NCBI GenBank assembly: GCA_003508835.1
Contig: PUFA01000027.1
Location: 8,122,001 to 8,186,000, forward strand
Direction of reading: 5' to 3'
DNA length: 64,000 nt
Origin: Eonycteris spelaea
Taxonomy: Eukaryota > Chordata > Mammalia > Chiroptera > Pteropodidae
Shown here piece after piece: positions 37,272 through 53,442 of the stretch. The position numbers were made by a program, and so were the translations under genes. The number at the start of each line of letters is the position of its first letter. Position 1 is the stretch's first letter. The notes beneath the pieces were generated by a model. The model saw nothing but the letters and a program-made list of their open reading frames with translations, was not told the origin of the DNA and did no database searches.

Positions 37272-38015
37272 CCATATCAGCTTCAGTTAAATGAATGCAA
37301 AATAAAGAGTAAACCTCCATCCGTATTTTACAGTGCTTTGTCCTTGCTGGAAAAGTAAAAATGGTAGCGAAAACAGTGAGAAAATGAGCACATTGAGGCC
37401 AGTAATAGGAAACACGCAAGGCAGGCCGAGCATAATATCACAGCCATCAACAGCCCAACCTGAGAACACTCCGGAAGGACAGCTGCTGCTTTTTCGGAAA
37501 CTTTCTTGGCCAAAGGTCGCAGGCGGCAAAAAGCTTAACAACTCCTGAACCCCTGGGGATGTACAGAGTTCTCTTCCGCGGATGGAACCGCCAGCCTTCC
37601 AGGTTTCATCCTTCCTAGAAACTTGACATGCTGTTTTTCAAGACTTATTCAAACGGGGAAGATCAAGGCAGAGAGAAACTTCTGCCCGAGAATGGAGAGA
37701 CTGGCCAATGAAATGATGGCGTTGATGATAAGGATGATTATTATCTAAATAGCCAGTTTTCTGAAAACGACGCGGCAACCAGTTTTATTGTTAATCTCTT
37801 CCATCAGTTGCCAGAGAAAACGTCCTTTCTTGGAGGAGGCTTTTCCAGGTGTTTCTATTAACTTCCTCCGGATCTCAGTTTTCAGGGACTCGGATTCCTC
37901 TGTTATTCCCGGAAAGGTCGTAGAAGTTTGATACTGGGCTCTGCGCTCCCTCTGGGAAGGGATGTGTTCCTTGCAGGCAACAGCTGCCTGGGCACTAAGT
38001 CCCTCCCGTTTCGGG

Positions 38016-38024
38016 CCCCGCCTC
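38016..38024. promoter_or_regulatory. GC box
   Basis: 'ccccgcctc' is an Sp1/KLF-type GC box about 16 bases upstream of the TATA box. Confidence 0.5.
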
Positions 38025-38040
38025 TCCGCAAGGCGAATCC

Positions 38041-38046
38041 TATAAA
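38041..38046 (+). promoter_or_regulatory. TATA box of SCIN
   Basis: A canonical TATAAA, followed by 'gccgag', lies about 106 bases upstream of the SCIN start codon. A TATA box normally places transcription start 25-31 bases downstream, near 38070, giving a 5'UTR of about 75 bases. A TATA box inside a CpG island is less usual and suits a tissue-restricted gene. Confidence 0.65.
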
Positions 38047-38146
38047 GCCGAGGCGAGAAGGGTTCCTCGGGACGTTCTCGGTTCAGTCCAACTCCTGGGT
38101 CGACAAGGTCCCAAACCCTCTCTGCCGAGCATCGCGTGCCGGAGCC

Positions 38147-38345
38147 ATGGCGCAGGAGCTGTACCACGAAGAGTTCGCCCGGGCAGGCAAGCAAGCCGGG
38201 CTGCAGGTTTGGAGGATCGAGAAGCTGGAGCTGGTGCCAGTGCCAGAGAGCGTTTACGGCGACTTCTACGTCGGGGATGCCTACCTGGTGCTGCACACGG
38301 CAAAGGCGAGCCGAGGTTTCACCTACCGTCTGCACTTCTGGCTGG
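38147..38345 (+). CDS. SCIN: SCIN exon 1: start of gelsolin repeat 1
   Basis: Scinderin (adseverin) is a cytosolic Ca2+-activated protein that severs and caps actin filaments and loosens cortical actin before secretion. This exon starts at an ATG in good context (gccATGg) and encodes residues 1-66 plus the first base of codon 67. It opens [20 protein letters not shown] and continues with the gelsolin-repeat signature [13 protein letters not shown], then [13 protein letters not shown], where the acidic and aromatic residues form the repeat core. It closes with the strand ending HFWLG. The exon ends at donor GTAAGG (38346). It is near-identical to human scinderin as I remember it, with a few substitutions (for example Gln3 for Arg3). 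The ATG lies about 106 bases after a TATA box. Villin and gelsolin are the alternatives, but the N-terminus is scinderin-specific. Confidence 0.95.
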
Positions 38346-41099
38346 GTAAGGGCCGCGGACGGCAGGACCCCGTCGCGCCCCGTTCGGGAAGAGGGGAGAC
38401 CACGGCGGGGGAGGGGAAACTGAGATTTGTCGGTTTGGGAAGGGAAGTCGCAAACGGCGCTGGCCTGAGACCTGTCGCAGCAGACGCGCCCCCGCGGGGC
38501 TGGCCAGCATCTCCCCACCAGAGCCCGCTCCTGCAAACGCGGGCGCAGCGAAGTCTCCAGCAGTCTTATCCCACGGACTTTGACCTTTGTCGTGTCCGTC
38601 TCCTGGGTTTTGGAGCTGGTTCCTCTAGCTGGTTCCTCCCGCTTTCACCTTCCAGCTGCAAACCTCACTCTGTTCCATGGCCGCTGCTCGTTGCACGGGG
38701 CGCTGGCCAAGTTCCTCTCACCTGCCGACAAGTTCAGTCCTGGTTTCCCTGTCAGGGAGGAGATGAAGTCAGACAAGTTTGTGGGAACCCGCCGCAGCTG
38801 GCGAGTTGTTTTGTGTTTTAGTTAATTTTTTTTTTTTTTTTTTGCCTGTTTGAATCAGATCTCTCTTGCACCACGCTACTCGCAGGTGTGACTAACAAAT
38901 TCCTCTTTATTAGGATGCTGGCCTCTTTGGATGGAATAAGGAAACAAATAATTTAATAGTTTTATATGGCCTATTTATTTAAATGAGCCGATTTATTGTA
39001 ATTATTTTTAAACTTATTATGTAGCTGTTTGAGTAAGGACAAAACGGCTCTTTCAGCAGTAATTATTTTGGGCTGCACTCGGGCCAGGCTGTCAGGACAC
39101 TGGGCCTTGTGTGTTCTACTTTTTTCACCTTCTACTTTTACTCGTAAACATCCCGAATGTCCAGCCTCTCCTGGGATCCTGAGCCAGTGGGCACACCCCA
39201 TCTAACAACGTTCTGATTATCTGAGCCTCATTGCCTTCTTTGAAAACTATCTTGCCTCCCCTGGACCTGTGTTTTTTATTTTGAGTTTTACTCCTGAGCA
39301 TATGGGGCAAAAATACACAAAACCACATACACATGGTTTAGACTGGGAAAGCCATCATTTTTATTTCTAACAGTTGAAGATTTTAAGAAAAAAAAAAACA
39401 GTAGGACACATTGAGAAGTGACATTCTCAATATTAGTCAACGCTTAGAGTAGACACTCCAAATGGCAAATACATAGAGGAAGAAAAGACTGTTTTCATTA
39501 CAGCTTTTAATATTAAAATTTTGTGCTTGCTTGAGGATACTGAAGCTGAGTCCCAAACTCACTTTGGTTTCTCATTGTAATGTCACTTACTATTCCTAAC
39601 ATAGTAATCTATTTATATTTTATACCTGAAAACACTGAAGCTATAATATATAACCCTGTTCATGAATGAATGATGCCAGATATAATAATAATGTCCTCAC
39701 CTTGGTCTTTCTATCCAAAACTTGGATCCAGAATGAATAAAAGTCTCTGAAATGTTACATTTTTCATTTTGGTGAATTGAAATGTGAAAGAACTTCATAT
39801 CTTGCTGTAGACAACTTGAGTTTGACTTTGTCAGAAGATTGCAAGAGCTTTCAACAGTTTTTTAACTTAATAGGTTCATTCTCATACAAATAAGGTATTT
39901 AAGCACTATGTTTTTTAAGGTTTACAGAGAATCATAATTAACTCTTAAGTATTCATTTAGTGCTCACTAATTTAAAAAAGTAATAGAAAATACTTTGAGT
40001 AGAAACATTATCTTAAAGATCTGCTAAAACTAAAGTTAATAGTGTGTTAATTAATAACTTAATTTCTTCAGTAATTATTCAGTGTGCCCAGAATTTTATA
40101 AGGCATTTTTACATATGAATAATTTATGAACCTTTCTGAAAGTTTATAATCTCAAAGGTACAATAAAGCAAAACATGATGTAACACAGGTACAATGTGAT
40201 AAGTATTGTAAAAGAGACACTCGGTGTCTGTGCTTAGGGTAATCAGAGAAACCTGGATGAAAAGGAAAATGAGGGTAATTGGGAACCATCTTGTGTTAAG
40301 AGAAAATCATGAGGAACATGGAAAAGTTTAGAGTAAAATAGTCAAAAGGCCTTTAGATAGATGGAATTGTTCAGCAGCGCTTCCTGCTTCTGTTTCCTGA
40401 AGCAAGCTGGGTTTCATCTAAAATATTCTACTTAAAGATCTAAATTCAGATGAATTCATGAGGATTAATCAAACAGATTGAGAGAGTTTTAAGAGGGAGA
40501 ACTGAAAGTTCAAGGGAAAAGTTTGACTAAAAAAAATATCAGTTGGAAGGAAGGTAAAAAAGAGTGAAGTTAAAATCAAACTTGGTTGAAAAAGGTGCAT
40601 AGGGAGAAATGAAGAAATAAGCCTAGTACAAGGAAGAAAGGGGAAAAGGAAGAAGTGGTACATGAAATCAGAGTAGAGAGTCATCTTTCCTCTCTCAGTG
40701 TCTCTCCCTCAGTGTCTTTCCGTAATACCCTTGCATATCTCAGATTATTTCATTTTACTATTTTTCTTTTTATTTACAAAGTAATGATTTGTATTAATCC
40801 TTCCTAAAGACAAGAAAACAACAACAAAAATGTCAGCTTTGTACCTAGCGGTTTAAATGCATCCACCCTTTCTTTCTGGGTACTTATAGCATTCTGTCTA
40901 TGGGCAGGACTGGATGATAAATCTACTCTCTGTCACATCCCAGACCTATGCTGCAAAAAAACCCCACCCTCACCATTTCTCCTTTACAAAAATATGTTTG
41001 AGGGCAACAAACATTTATGGTATAACTTCTCTGTGGTAGACTCTTAATTACTATAGCTGTTTAGTGAATATTAATGTCAAATAACAGTTATTCTTCCTA

Positions 41100-41880
41100 A
41101 CTTTTTTTTTTTGTCAAGATTGTTTTACCTATTCTTGGCCCTGTGCCTTTTCAGATAAATTTTGTGATAAACATATATAATCTATAATAAACCCTGCTTT
41201 GATTTTGATAGGAATAGCATTAAGCCTGTAGATAGATCATTTTTGGGGAAAATTGACATCTTCATTGTATTGAGTCTTACAATCTATGAAAACTGTATCT
41301 GTAAATTTATTAAGGTCTTTGATTCTTTTCATCACAACTTTGTAATTTTTAACATATAAATCATGTACCTGTTTTGTTAAGCATGTACCTCAGTATTTCA
41401 GTTTTGGGGGGTGATCGTAAATGGTATAGTGTTTTTAACTTCAATTTCTGAATGTTCATTGTTTCTATATAAAAATGAGACTGCCTTTTGTTATTGACTA
41501 ATCTTTACCATACTATCTTGCTGAATACACTTATTCTGGGAATTTTTTTTTTTTAATCCTAAGATTCCTTAGGATTTTCTATGTAGATGATTCTGTCAAC
41601 TCTAAACAGAAACAATAGAAACATGTTTTTTATTCTCTTTTCAATCTGTACTTTTTTCTTATTGCAGTAGTTTGAAATTCCTATATGATGTTGATTAATA
41701 GTAAGAGTAGACATCCTTGCCTTGTTCCTGGTTTTAGAAAAAAAGCATTCAGTATTTCGCCAGTAAGGATTGTGTTAGCTGTATGTTTTTTGTAGATGCT
41801 ATTTATGCAAATTGAGGATGTTTCCCTGTATTCCTAACTTGACAAGAGTTTTTATCATGAATGGATGTTTGATTAACCTA
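41100..41880 (-). mobile_element. Old L1 ORF2/3' fragment, antisense
   Basis: Antisense L1 ORF2 phrases in order: 'gataggaatagcattaagcc' (compare the usual 'gggattgcattgaatct'), 'gacatcttcattgtattgag', 'aaaaatgagactgcctttt', 'catccttgccttgttcctgg' and 'tatttcgccagtaaggat'. The coding frame is broken. Confidence 0.8.
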
Positions 41881-42176
41881 GTTATCAAAACTCCCTTTCA
41901 ATCTATATTTTGTATATAAAACATCACATCCCCAAAACGATTTTAGGAAGTTTACAGCATATATACAAATATAAAATAATGTAACATAATATAAAATAGC
42001 GCAACACGAAACACCATATGTGAAAGACATCAGTAAAATTAGCACAGCAAAAATAAATGAAGCAGAATTCATAGAAAAAATTTCTGAGCATGTGCTTAAA
42101 TTTCATCATGATACAGCTGAATTTGATTCTAGTTTTGACAAAAGCTGATATTGGCTTCATTAAAACCTTTCAGTCT

Positions 42177-42417
42177 CTTTAGAGCAGCAGTCCCCAACCT
42201 TTTTGGCACCAGGGACCAGTGCTCCTAGGAGAATCTAATGCCTGATAATCTAAGGTGGAGCAGAGGAGGCGATGCTAGTGCTGGGGAGCAGCAGCAAATA
42301 CAGATGAAGCTTCGCTAACTGGCCCACCACTCACCTCCTGCTGAGCGGCCCAGTTCCTAACAGCCCACGGACACGTACCGGTCCACAGTCCTGGGGTTTG
42401 TGACTCCTTCTTTAGAA
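42177..42417. mobile_element. Non-autonomous hAT DNA transposon with 8-bp target duplication
   Basis: The element at 42185-42409 (225 bp) starts 'cagcagtccccaacctttt' and ends 'tggggtttgtgactcctt', imperfect inverted ends. It is flanked by 'ctttagag' (42177-42184) and 'ctttagaa' (42410-42417), an 8-bp duplication as expected for hAT. The inside ('gcaccagggaccagt', 'gaatctaatgcctgat', 'cagatgaagcttcgct', 'acgtaccggtccacag') matches a mammalian repeat I know in longer form, so this copy is internally deleted. It is palindromic in parts, and strand is not assigned. Confidence 0.8.
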
Positions 42418-43077
42418 CAAGGACCGATTTAGTCATATTGGTATTCCCTGATCTAGCACAGTACATAAACATCAACAAACATAATTTAACTTCTAATTTA
42501 AATTAATTCATTAATTGCATGCCTGTTCATTTATATCTACCTGAAGAGATTCAGGTTTCAACTTGTACTCAAGAATATTTATGCCAAATACATCACCCTT
42601 AATACCTTTGATATTAACCTTGATTTAAGTTTCTCTTTTAAAGCATCTTTGTATAATCTACATCTATGCATTTACCTGTGTTCTCATTTATGGATGGAAG
42701 AATGGGCAGAAGAATGACACCAGAGTTATTTTGGACTGCAAAATTATATCTGTTTTTTTTTTTTTTATGTGTGTTACATAATTTCCTTTGACACAGCAAG
42801 TTTACAAAATTTATATCATGTCAAATCCTCTTCTAGCTACTGAGAATATACTTGCTACCGGGTCCCCTTTGAAAGTGAGGGCGGAAATTGTAAAAGAATC
42901 CATTTCTTTCTTCACTATAAGCTGACTGATGTCCTTTCTTCAACTTTGGTGAATATTCTGAACTGGGTTTTCAGGTGAACTATGGTATTGCTACAGCTTC
43001 TAAACTTTTATGCATCAGTTATCCATGGAGGAAAATAACATATACCTATGATCCAAAATTTTACAGCTGAGAATCTG

Positions 43078-43081
43078 AGTG

Positions 43082-43120
<39 letters not shown>

Positions 43121-43150
43121 ATGTATGTATGTATGTATATATATATATAT
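43078..43150. repeat. Compound (TG)n-(TATG)n-(TA)n microsatellite
   Basis: About 12 TG units switch to about 9 TATG units and then to a short TA tract. The order suggests stepwise expansion by point mutation of a TG array. A 66-residue open frame beginning with Cys-Val repeats is an artefact of it. Confidence 0.95.
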
Positions 43151-43164
43151 TGCATTGTAGTTTC

Positions 43165-43400
43165 TAAGAGCCTGAGCTTCAGAGTCATAGAAACCTGGCT
43201 GAGTCAGTCTTCCAAAGGTAACTTTATGACCTCAGAGAATTTACTCAGCTTCTCTAAGCATCCATGTCCTTTGTCGTAACACAGTAAGAAATAGTTTCTG
43301 CTGCATGGGGTAGCTTGAAAATTAAATGAGGTCATTCAGGTAAAACACTAGCACAGGTTCTGGCCCATAGCAAGGGTACCATAAAGTGTAAATGTTAGCT
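43165..43400 (+). repeat. MIR SINE
   Basis: Nearly full-length sense MIR: 'gcctgagcttcagagtcatag', 'gagaatttactcagcttctc', 'tgaaaattaaatgaggtcat' and 'agcacaggttctggcccata'. Confidence 0.85.
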
Positions 43401-44226
43401 ATTTTTATTTCTAGAATCATTTATGATTTTTACACAGTTCAGTTGTATTAAGGGCTTTGAAGTGTTTTATTTGAGGTCCCCTCAGGATGGTCCTGGCTCT
43501 GATTTTCACGTACACTAAAGGCGCTGGTTCTTCAGAATTGGTATTTCAACCTCAGTGAAGTTGTCCAGATGTGATCTGTATTAGAATTCTGAAAATGAAA
43601 TGTCATTGTGTCTTAAATTTCTGTGATAGTACTACATATACTGACATTCAATAGATGTTAGCATGCTGATTGCATTACTTTCCTATTTCCTTCGGAGAAC
43701 ATTATCCTGTACAAATAAGGTAGTGAAGAGGGACACTGGAACTCAAAATTAGGGTAAGGTCAAGTTACATACATTTCCCATTCTAAAAACCATTTGCTTT
43801 TCAGAAGTTGTTTAGCTATTGCTTATGATATACATATTTCTTACAAATAGTATCATATTTGATACTTAAAGATTAATGCTGATAGACTAAAATAATTATA
43901 AAATGTTTTCATAGCCTGATCTTATTGACTACCAAATGAATCTGAATCTTACTAGGATATATCATTGTATCTTCCTGAGAATATTATGACAATGCTATTT
44001 CTTTTTTAAGAATTGGAAAGCATGAACAAAATAATTCTTTTAGTTAGCATAAAAATAATATTTTATATTTCACCATTTCTGCTAAAAGATTATTCTGTTG
44101 CAGATGATTTGTTGTGTTGATATATAATTCAAAGAAAATTCCTGAATTTTTTTTTTTTTATGTCAGAACTCTCCCTTAATCCTTTTCCTTGTTCAGTAAA
44201 TGAGGTTCTGTCATTTGCTGTTTCAG

Positions 44227-44381
44227 GAAAGGAATGTACTCAGGATGAAAGCACAGCAGCTGCTATCTTTACTGTTCAGATGGATGACTATTTGGGTGGC
44301 AAGCCAGTGCAGAGCAGAGAACTTCAAGGCTATGAGTCTACTGATTTTGTTGGCTATTTCAAAGGAGGTCTAAAATACAAG
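44227..44381 (+). CDS. SCIN: SCIN exon 2: rest of gelsolin repeat 1
   Basis: This exon completes codon 67 and encodes residues 68-118. The block [20 protein letters not shown] (70-89) is the long helix of gelsolin repeat 1 that packs on actin, and it is followed by [15 protein letters not shown]. It ends FKGGLKYK (111-118), most of the first basic phosphoinositide-binding segment described for scinderin. That segment is where PIP2 releases the protein from actin. The acceptor is 'gctgtttcag' and the donor GTAAGT (44382). The sum of exons 1 and 2 is 354 bases, so this exon ends on a codon boundary. The open frame extends upstream and downstream of the exon, but both extensions are intronic. 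Confidence 0.95.
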
Positions 44382-48437
<4,056 letters not shown>

Positions 48438-49329
48438 TAGACACATGTAGCTATGTAAAGGACAGTACATTGTCTTTAGATCGAATCTAATAAACGTGTC
48501 ATGAAAGATAATCACTTTTCCTACACACTGGTAAGAGGTCATGTTTATGTGAGAGGCAATTATATCGTGTGAGTAATTGGCTAGTATTTAAATGGCATAA
48601 AAAGAAAACCTTCAAAGTTTTTATTTTCTTTTCATATATTTAGAATGGAGTAGTGATTTAGTTCTTCCTACCATAGCACAGAGCTTGAATAATTTTTAAT
48701 ATATTTCCCCCTCTCTGTGAACCGAGCTTCCTCTCATTATTTTTGTTTTTAATGGCGTGTGGGAAAACACTATTGAGGGTAAGATTGAATCTTGAGAAAG
48801 CAAAGGTTCTAGAATTTCAAATAAACACAGTATAAGTCTATGTTCAGCCTGCCTGAAGAGTTTTGAGCAATAATCCCTTACACACACACACATGCATGTG
48901 CACACCAGACTATTTCACACTTTTTAATTATTTTAAGGTTATTAGAAGAACAGGCACAGGTAGAAATATCAAGTATTAACAGAATAAACAAAGGTATATT
49001 ATATCTGATTTATGTTTTTTTCCAGGAAAAGAGGCCACTCTAATGTTAAGTAAACTAAATTATTATTGTGACAGGAAGTATTATTGCAAGGTCTTGTGCA
49101 AAACTCTAGTAGGTTGAATTTAAGTTGTGTCTTTACAACTTTGTAAGGTTTTAAAAGTAGAAATAAAAGGCATTTCCTACCACTGAAAACCCATGTGCAA
49201 TTGCAGAGAAGGAAGGAAAGTGGAGAGCACATTTACGATAGCCTTCTCCTTTTTCTCACGATCATCATTCTCATTACACCCCATACATCAGCATTCTAAT
49301 CGCCATCCCTAACATTTCTGGGTCTAGCA

Positions 49330-49470
49330 TTATACAGAGACTTGATTTGACCTGTATTGCTTCAGTTAGCATGAGGCTTAGAGTTACTCCGGGTTGCACA
49401 GTCAGCAAATGGAAGCCAGGATTAGACACTCGGGACAGTATGTCTGATTCCCACCAGAGCATTCGTTTTA
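49330..49470 (-). repeat. MIR fragment
   Basis: Antisense MIR: 'cttagagttactccgggttgc', 'agtcagcaaatggaagccagg' and 'gtatgtctgattcccaccag'. The crossing open frames are not genes. Confidence 0.7.
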
Positions 49471-50539
49471 TTGCCTCTCGGGAAGTGTTTTGGGGGAAAG
49501 CATCAGACAGAGGTGAGAAGAGTTCATTCCATATGCATAGAAAAGGGACACTAAGGTTTTGAAAATGAAGCTACACAAAGTTCTGTTTAAGCAATATTAA
49601 TTTAGCAACAGCACAAAGATTACATGTGCTATAAATGGTTTGGAAAATGACCCCAAGCTATAAACTTTATTGATTTCCCTAAATAGGGGTACACATATTA
49701 TTTTATTTCCATTAATATGTAATCCAGCTGTTTTCTTGGATCACACCAGCTTGTGTGCAGTTGAGATCATAATGCCCAAAGTACAATTCACAGTGTCACG
49801 CTTAGACATCTGCACCCAAAATGGCAGCACTCTTGCCCTGAATCTCACAATGAATTTCATGAAAAAGTCCTTTTCAACTTTAAATGTTATTTGCTCCCGT
49901 AACCGAGCTTAAGTTCTGACCCTCCGATCAAGGCATAAAAGAAGTGCTTTTCTGCCCCTTCGACCCCCTTCAGCCATCACTGTAAGTAGATAAACCACAT
50001 GTGTCATCAAGCCGCGTAGTTCCAAAAAACAGTTACAACATTCAGAGTCTCTCAAAGCCTATACACAATAATGAATTGCCTATCTCAAATTTCATCTCAA
50101 CCACTTACACTTTAAAGCACTTTATCCCTTTGTAAAGTACTTTTACTTATATAAGATGGTATTTTTCATTGAGAAAGAAGACCTCAGTTTGCAACCAAGT
50201 TTACTCTAATCTCAGGTTCTTACCCATTAAAGTCAGGTATTTGATTAGATGATCTCTAGGGCCCTGAACGAGAGATACTTCCCAGTGATAACATAATCAC
50301 TGCCATCTGCCATTACTTGAAAATATTTCTTTTCTAAAAAAAATAAATAAATAAAACAAAAAGAAACTTTTTATGGATATTGTAATTGCTCTACAAATGT
50401 AATAAATTCTTTATCCTGAATAGTGTTCCGTTCGGCTCTCCAAATACCCGGTCTTTGATCTTGAGCTAGTCCTTCACCTCCCCAGGCCTTAACTTCCTGA
50501 TTTATTTATTTTTTTCATCTTGACTCTGGTTTCTAATGA

Positions 50540-50765
50540 CATTTCTGGCCTTAGCTGGCTATGATTCAGTCTCATCTGACACGTAGTCACAACTAGAAAT
50601 GGCAATTATCCTAGTTTCACAAGAGGAGAAAAAGCCTTAGAAGGTGAGAGCAAGTCATTTGCATTAATACAGGTGGAGTGGTGATCTGGGATAGAAACTG
50701 GGTTGTTGTTGTTGTTTTTTTTTTAACTCCTAGTTCATGTTCTTTTTACTACGCTAATTGAACTT
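50540..50765 (-). repeat. MIR-like fragment
   Basis: Antisense MIR core: 'gttttcacaagaggag'-like, 'aagccttagaaggtgagag' and 'gtgatctgggatagaaactgg', ending at 'ttctttttactacgctaa'. A T-rich insertion splits it near 50705-50725. Confidence 0.65.
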
Positions 50766-52499
50766 GGTAGCATATAAGATGGTATGGCTCTATAATGAAA
50801 TATCTTGCAACAGTTTCAAAAATTGTGGAATTCAGAATGGATTATGTTTACTCTAGCTTAGCATTTACTGAAAATAATAGTATTAATGAAATCATTTATT
50901 ATTTTGTTGAACAAGTATTAATTGAGTTTCCACAATGGGCTAATAGGTGGGTGCTATGGTAGATAGATTATTGTTTTAGTAACACATACTAGCTTCCCAT
51001 ACGTAATGTTTACCCGTGAGAACATAACCCGCAAATCCAGGCTCATAAATAATGGACGGTCTCTATGATAAGATTCAAGGACATTCATCTGTTTAATAGT
51101 AAAATATCTTTATTTTACATAGTTAATTATCCTTAATAACTTTCAAGTTGTCACCTGCTCTCATGCCTGGTTCGAGACATCAGAATGATTTTGTTGCAGA
51201 GATGCCTGAGTTTGATCATCTCTTCTTCCCTGGAAGTTTCCTATACTCCAAAAGGGTACCCTGTTAGGAATCAAGCACTGGATTCCTGAGTACAGTGGAA
51301 CACATACCCATATGAGCCCTGTTTATGTTACCAACCTTTAACCAGTTGGTATGTTGCCAAAAGTTACTAAATGATGATAAGATCTGGCAGTTACCTTGAG
51401 AACTTTATTTTGGGGTGTGTCACAGTAAACAAAAAAGGCATGGAGCCAAAATTTTCTCTACCATAACATTTTAATGTTGAGTTAATTATTTAGTCACCAC
51501 CTTCTGCACTATAGAGCACAAAAGAAAGTGCAATTTCTCCAAGTTTGTTTCATTACCCAAATATGAAAAAGGTAGGATAGATGTCTAAATCTTTCTCTCA
51601 GTGAAAGCCAGCTGGCTAACACTAAAGTAATGGACATAACGTAAATCCTATATCTTGATTGTTTGAGGGAAGTCAGCTTTTGATAAACCATCATTATTAG
51701 TAGTATATGCCATGTACTTTAAAAACATTTACTGTTATAGGATTTTAGACTGCAGTAAATATTCCCTAGGCATGACAATGTAACCTCCTCAACTTAAGCA
51801 CAGGATTATAAAATTATCCATTTAATCGTTCTAAAAGTTAAGAAAATCATTAACATTTTAGAGGATGATTTGGATAAGTTGTCTTATATTTAGTGTGTTT
51901 TTAGAAAATAATATGGAACATGGCTAGATATCAGCAATTTGGAATTTACTATATCATGGAAAATGCTTTTGAACCATATATTTTAATGTTGGTGAATTTA
52001 TACATCATTTTTTCCCACCATTTTTAAAGATATGATGTATTGTAGAAGTTAAATAATACATCACATCTAAATATATTGCAACAAAGCATCCATAACTACA
52101 GAATATGAATGATAATGAAAAAAGTCCGTATTCTCAAAGTTTGGCATCTAGAACTAACTCTTTTAGAAATGTGTGTTTGAATCAGCTACTGGTGGAGAAG
52201 TACCAGAGTGGGGATTTCTTTGGTGAGTTCTGCATGTTGTTTCCTTGTTAACTCGTTTGGTCAGTTTTGCAGCTTTGTCCTACCCCCTTGCTATTTATAA
52301 CCTGTCTATCACCCCCCTCTCATTATTCAGTCATGCTGCTTTGAAAAAGCAGCTACACTTCCTCATTTACCAGTCAGTCGTCAAGCCACATTTTACTCCC
52401 ACTATTTCTTTGAAACTTTTATTCCTGTGGGCATAATGCCTTCCACTAAATCCAGTGGACACTTTATCATTATCCATTTGATCCGTATGCTGTAGGTGA

Positions 52500-53442
52500 C
52501 ACTTGATTACTCCCTTCTACTTCAGCCTCACTCCTCCGATGGCTCCCTGCTTATCCTTCCTTTCAAGCCACTCTTTCTCATTCTTTTCACACAGTCTGCT
52601 CAGCCCCTCAATATTTTGTTTTTGTTTTTTTGTTTGTTTGTTTTAAGGATTCCACTTTTGATCATTATCTCTTCTTTTTACATTCTTCCTGTGCCAACTT
52701 ATCTTCACCCAAATTCTGAAGCCCTCACCCACTGGGAAATCTCAATTTTACAGCCTGATTCAGACCTCTTGCCTGAGTTCTATGTCATGTTGTAGACTGC
52801 ATCTCCGATGTTTCAGCTTGTGTGCATCATAAGAACTTCAAACTCAACAGGTCTAAAAAAGGAACTCATCAACTTGCCCTCTCCAACATTTTTTTCTTAT
52901 TGTCCTTATCTTGTAAATGGTACCACCATTCAATCAGGCCTTCAAACCCTAAATCCAGGAGTCATCCTGAGAACATCTCTAAATTGCTGCACATCACTCA
53001 GTCATATGCCTAGCCTACTCTACCCACTAAGGGTCTCTTGAATCCTTCCTGTCCTCTTTCACCGTGATACTCTTTCAGTTCCCTGTGTATAACACTGTCC
53101 CTCAGGTCTCTATGCTTTTGCTCCTGTACACATTGTTTCCTTTGCCTAGAATACTCTCTTCTGTGTCATCTTTCTCCAGTAAGCATCTGATATCATCTCA
53201 TCTTTAAATACTCAACTTTCCTTTTTTATAATGTGTTCCCCGACCTCTTCCTCTTCTCCTTTCACTATATTGCACCCCTGTAGATAAGATAAGGCACATC
53301 CTTATCTTAACTTTCCTATCACCATGCAGAGACTTGCCTCTCAGCACTTTCCACATTACCTGTCCATTCACTTATTAGCCTCACTCATTCACTTTGTTCC
53401 TAGTATAAGGCCTAGAACTTAGTCATTCAACAAATGTATAGC
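52500..53442 (+). mobile_element. L2 LINE, 3' portion in sense
   Basis: The L2 order is clear: 'acttcaaactcaacaggtc', 'cttatcttgtaaatggtacc', 'aggagtcatcctgagaac', 'tttgcctagaatactctctt', 'cacattacctgtccattc' and a 3' end 'cctagaacttagtcattcaac'. It is the same family and orientation as the copy at 21490-22378. The local cluster of Leu/Ser-rich open frames is decayed L2 coding sequence. Confidence 0.85.

Larger units (their letters stand above)
37880..38560. promoter_or_regulatory. SCIN: CpG-island promoter of SCIN
   Basis: GC content and CpG density jump here in a window that is otherwise AT-rich and CpG-poor. The island covers the core promoter, exon 1 and the start of intron 1. Long open frames on both strands here (37745-38536 minus, 37928-38821 plus) exist because stop codons are rare in GC-rich DNA; only the exon 1 part is coding. 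Confidence 0.8.
38346..44226 (+). other. SCIN intron 1
   Basis: A 5.9-kb GT-AG intron, phase 1. It starts GC-rich (end of the CpG island) and becomes AT-rich after an 18-base T-run near 38827. It holds an antisense old L1 (41100-41880), a hAT element (42185-42409), a compound microsatellite (43078-43150) and a MIR (43165-43400). About 38850-41100 shows nothing recognisable. The acceptor reads 'gctgtttcag'. Confidence 0.85.

Noticed and set aside
37745..38536. 263-residue minus-strand open frame across the SCIN promoter
   Set aside because: It lies in a CpG island, where stops are rare, and runs antisense through exon 1. The protein has no family features and overlaps the TATA box.
37928..38821. 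297-residue plus-strand open frame as an extended SCIN protein
   Set aside because: Only 38147-38345 matches scinderin. The upstream part includes the TATA box, and the downstream part runs past a consensus GTAAGG donor into intron 1.
49741..49990. Possible unannotated exon ending at 'cactgtaagtag'
   Set aside because: A donor-like GTAAGT is present, but no convincing acceptor or conserved reading frame was seen, and nothing matches SCIN here.
52245..53041. Cluster of Leu/Ser-rich open frames
   Set aside because: They coincide largely with a decayed L2 element, and the frames shift and stop as expected for a fossil.
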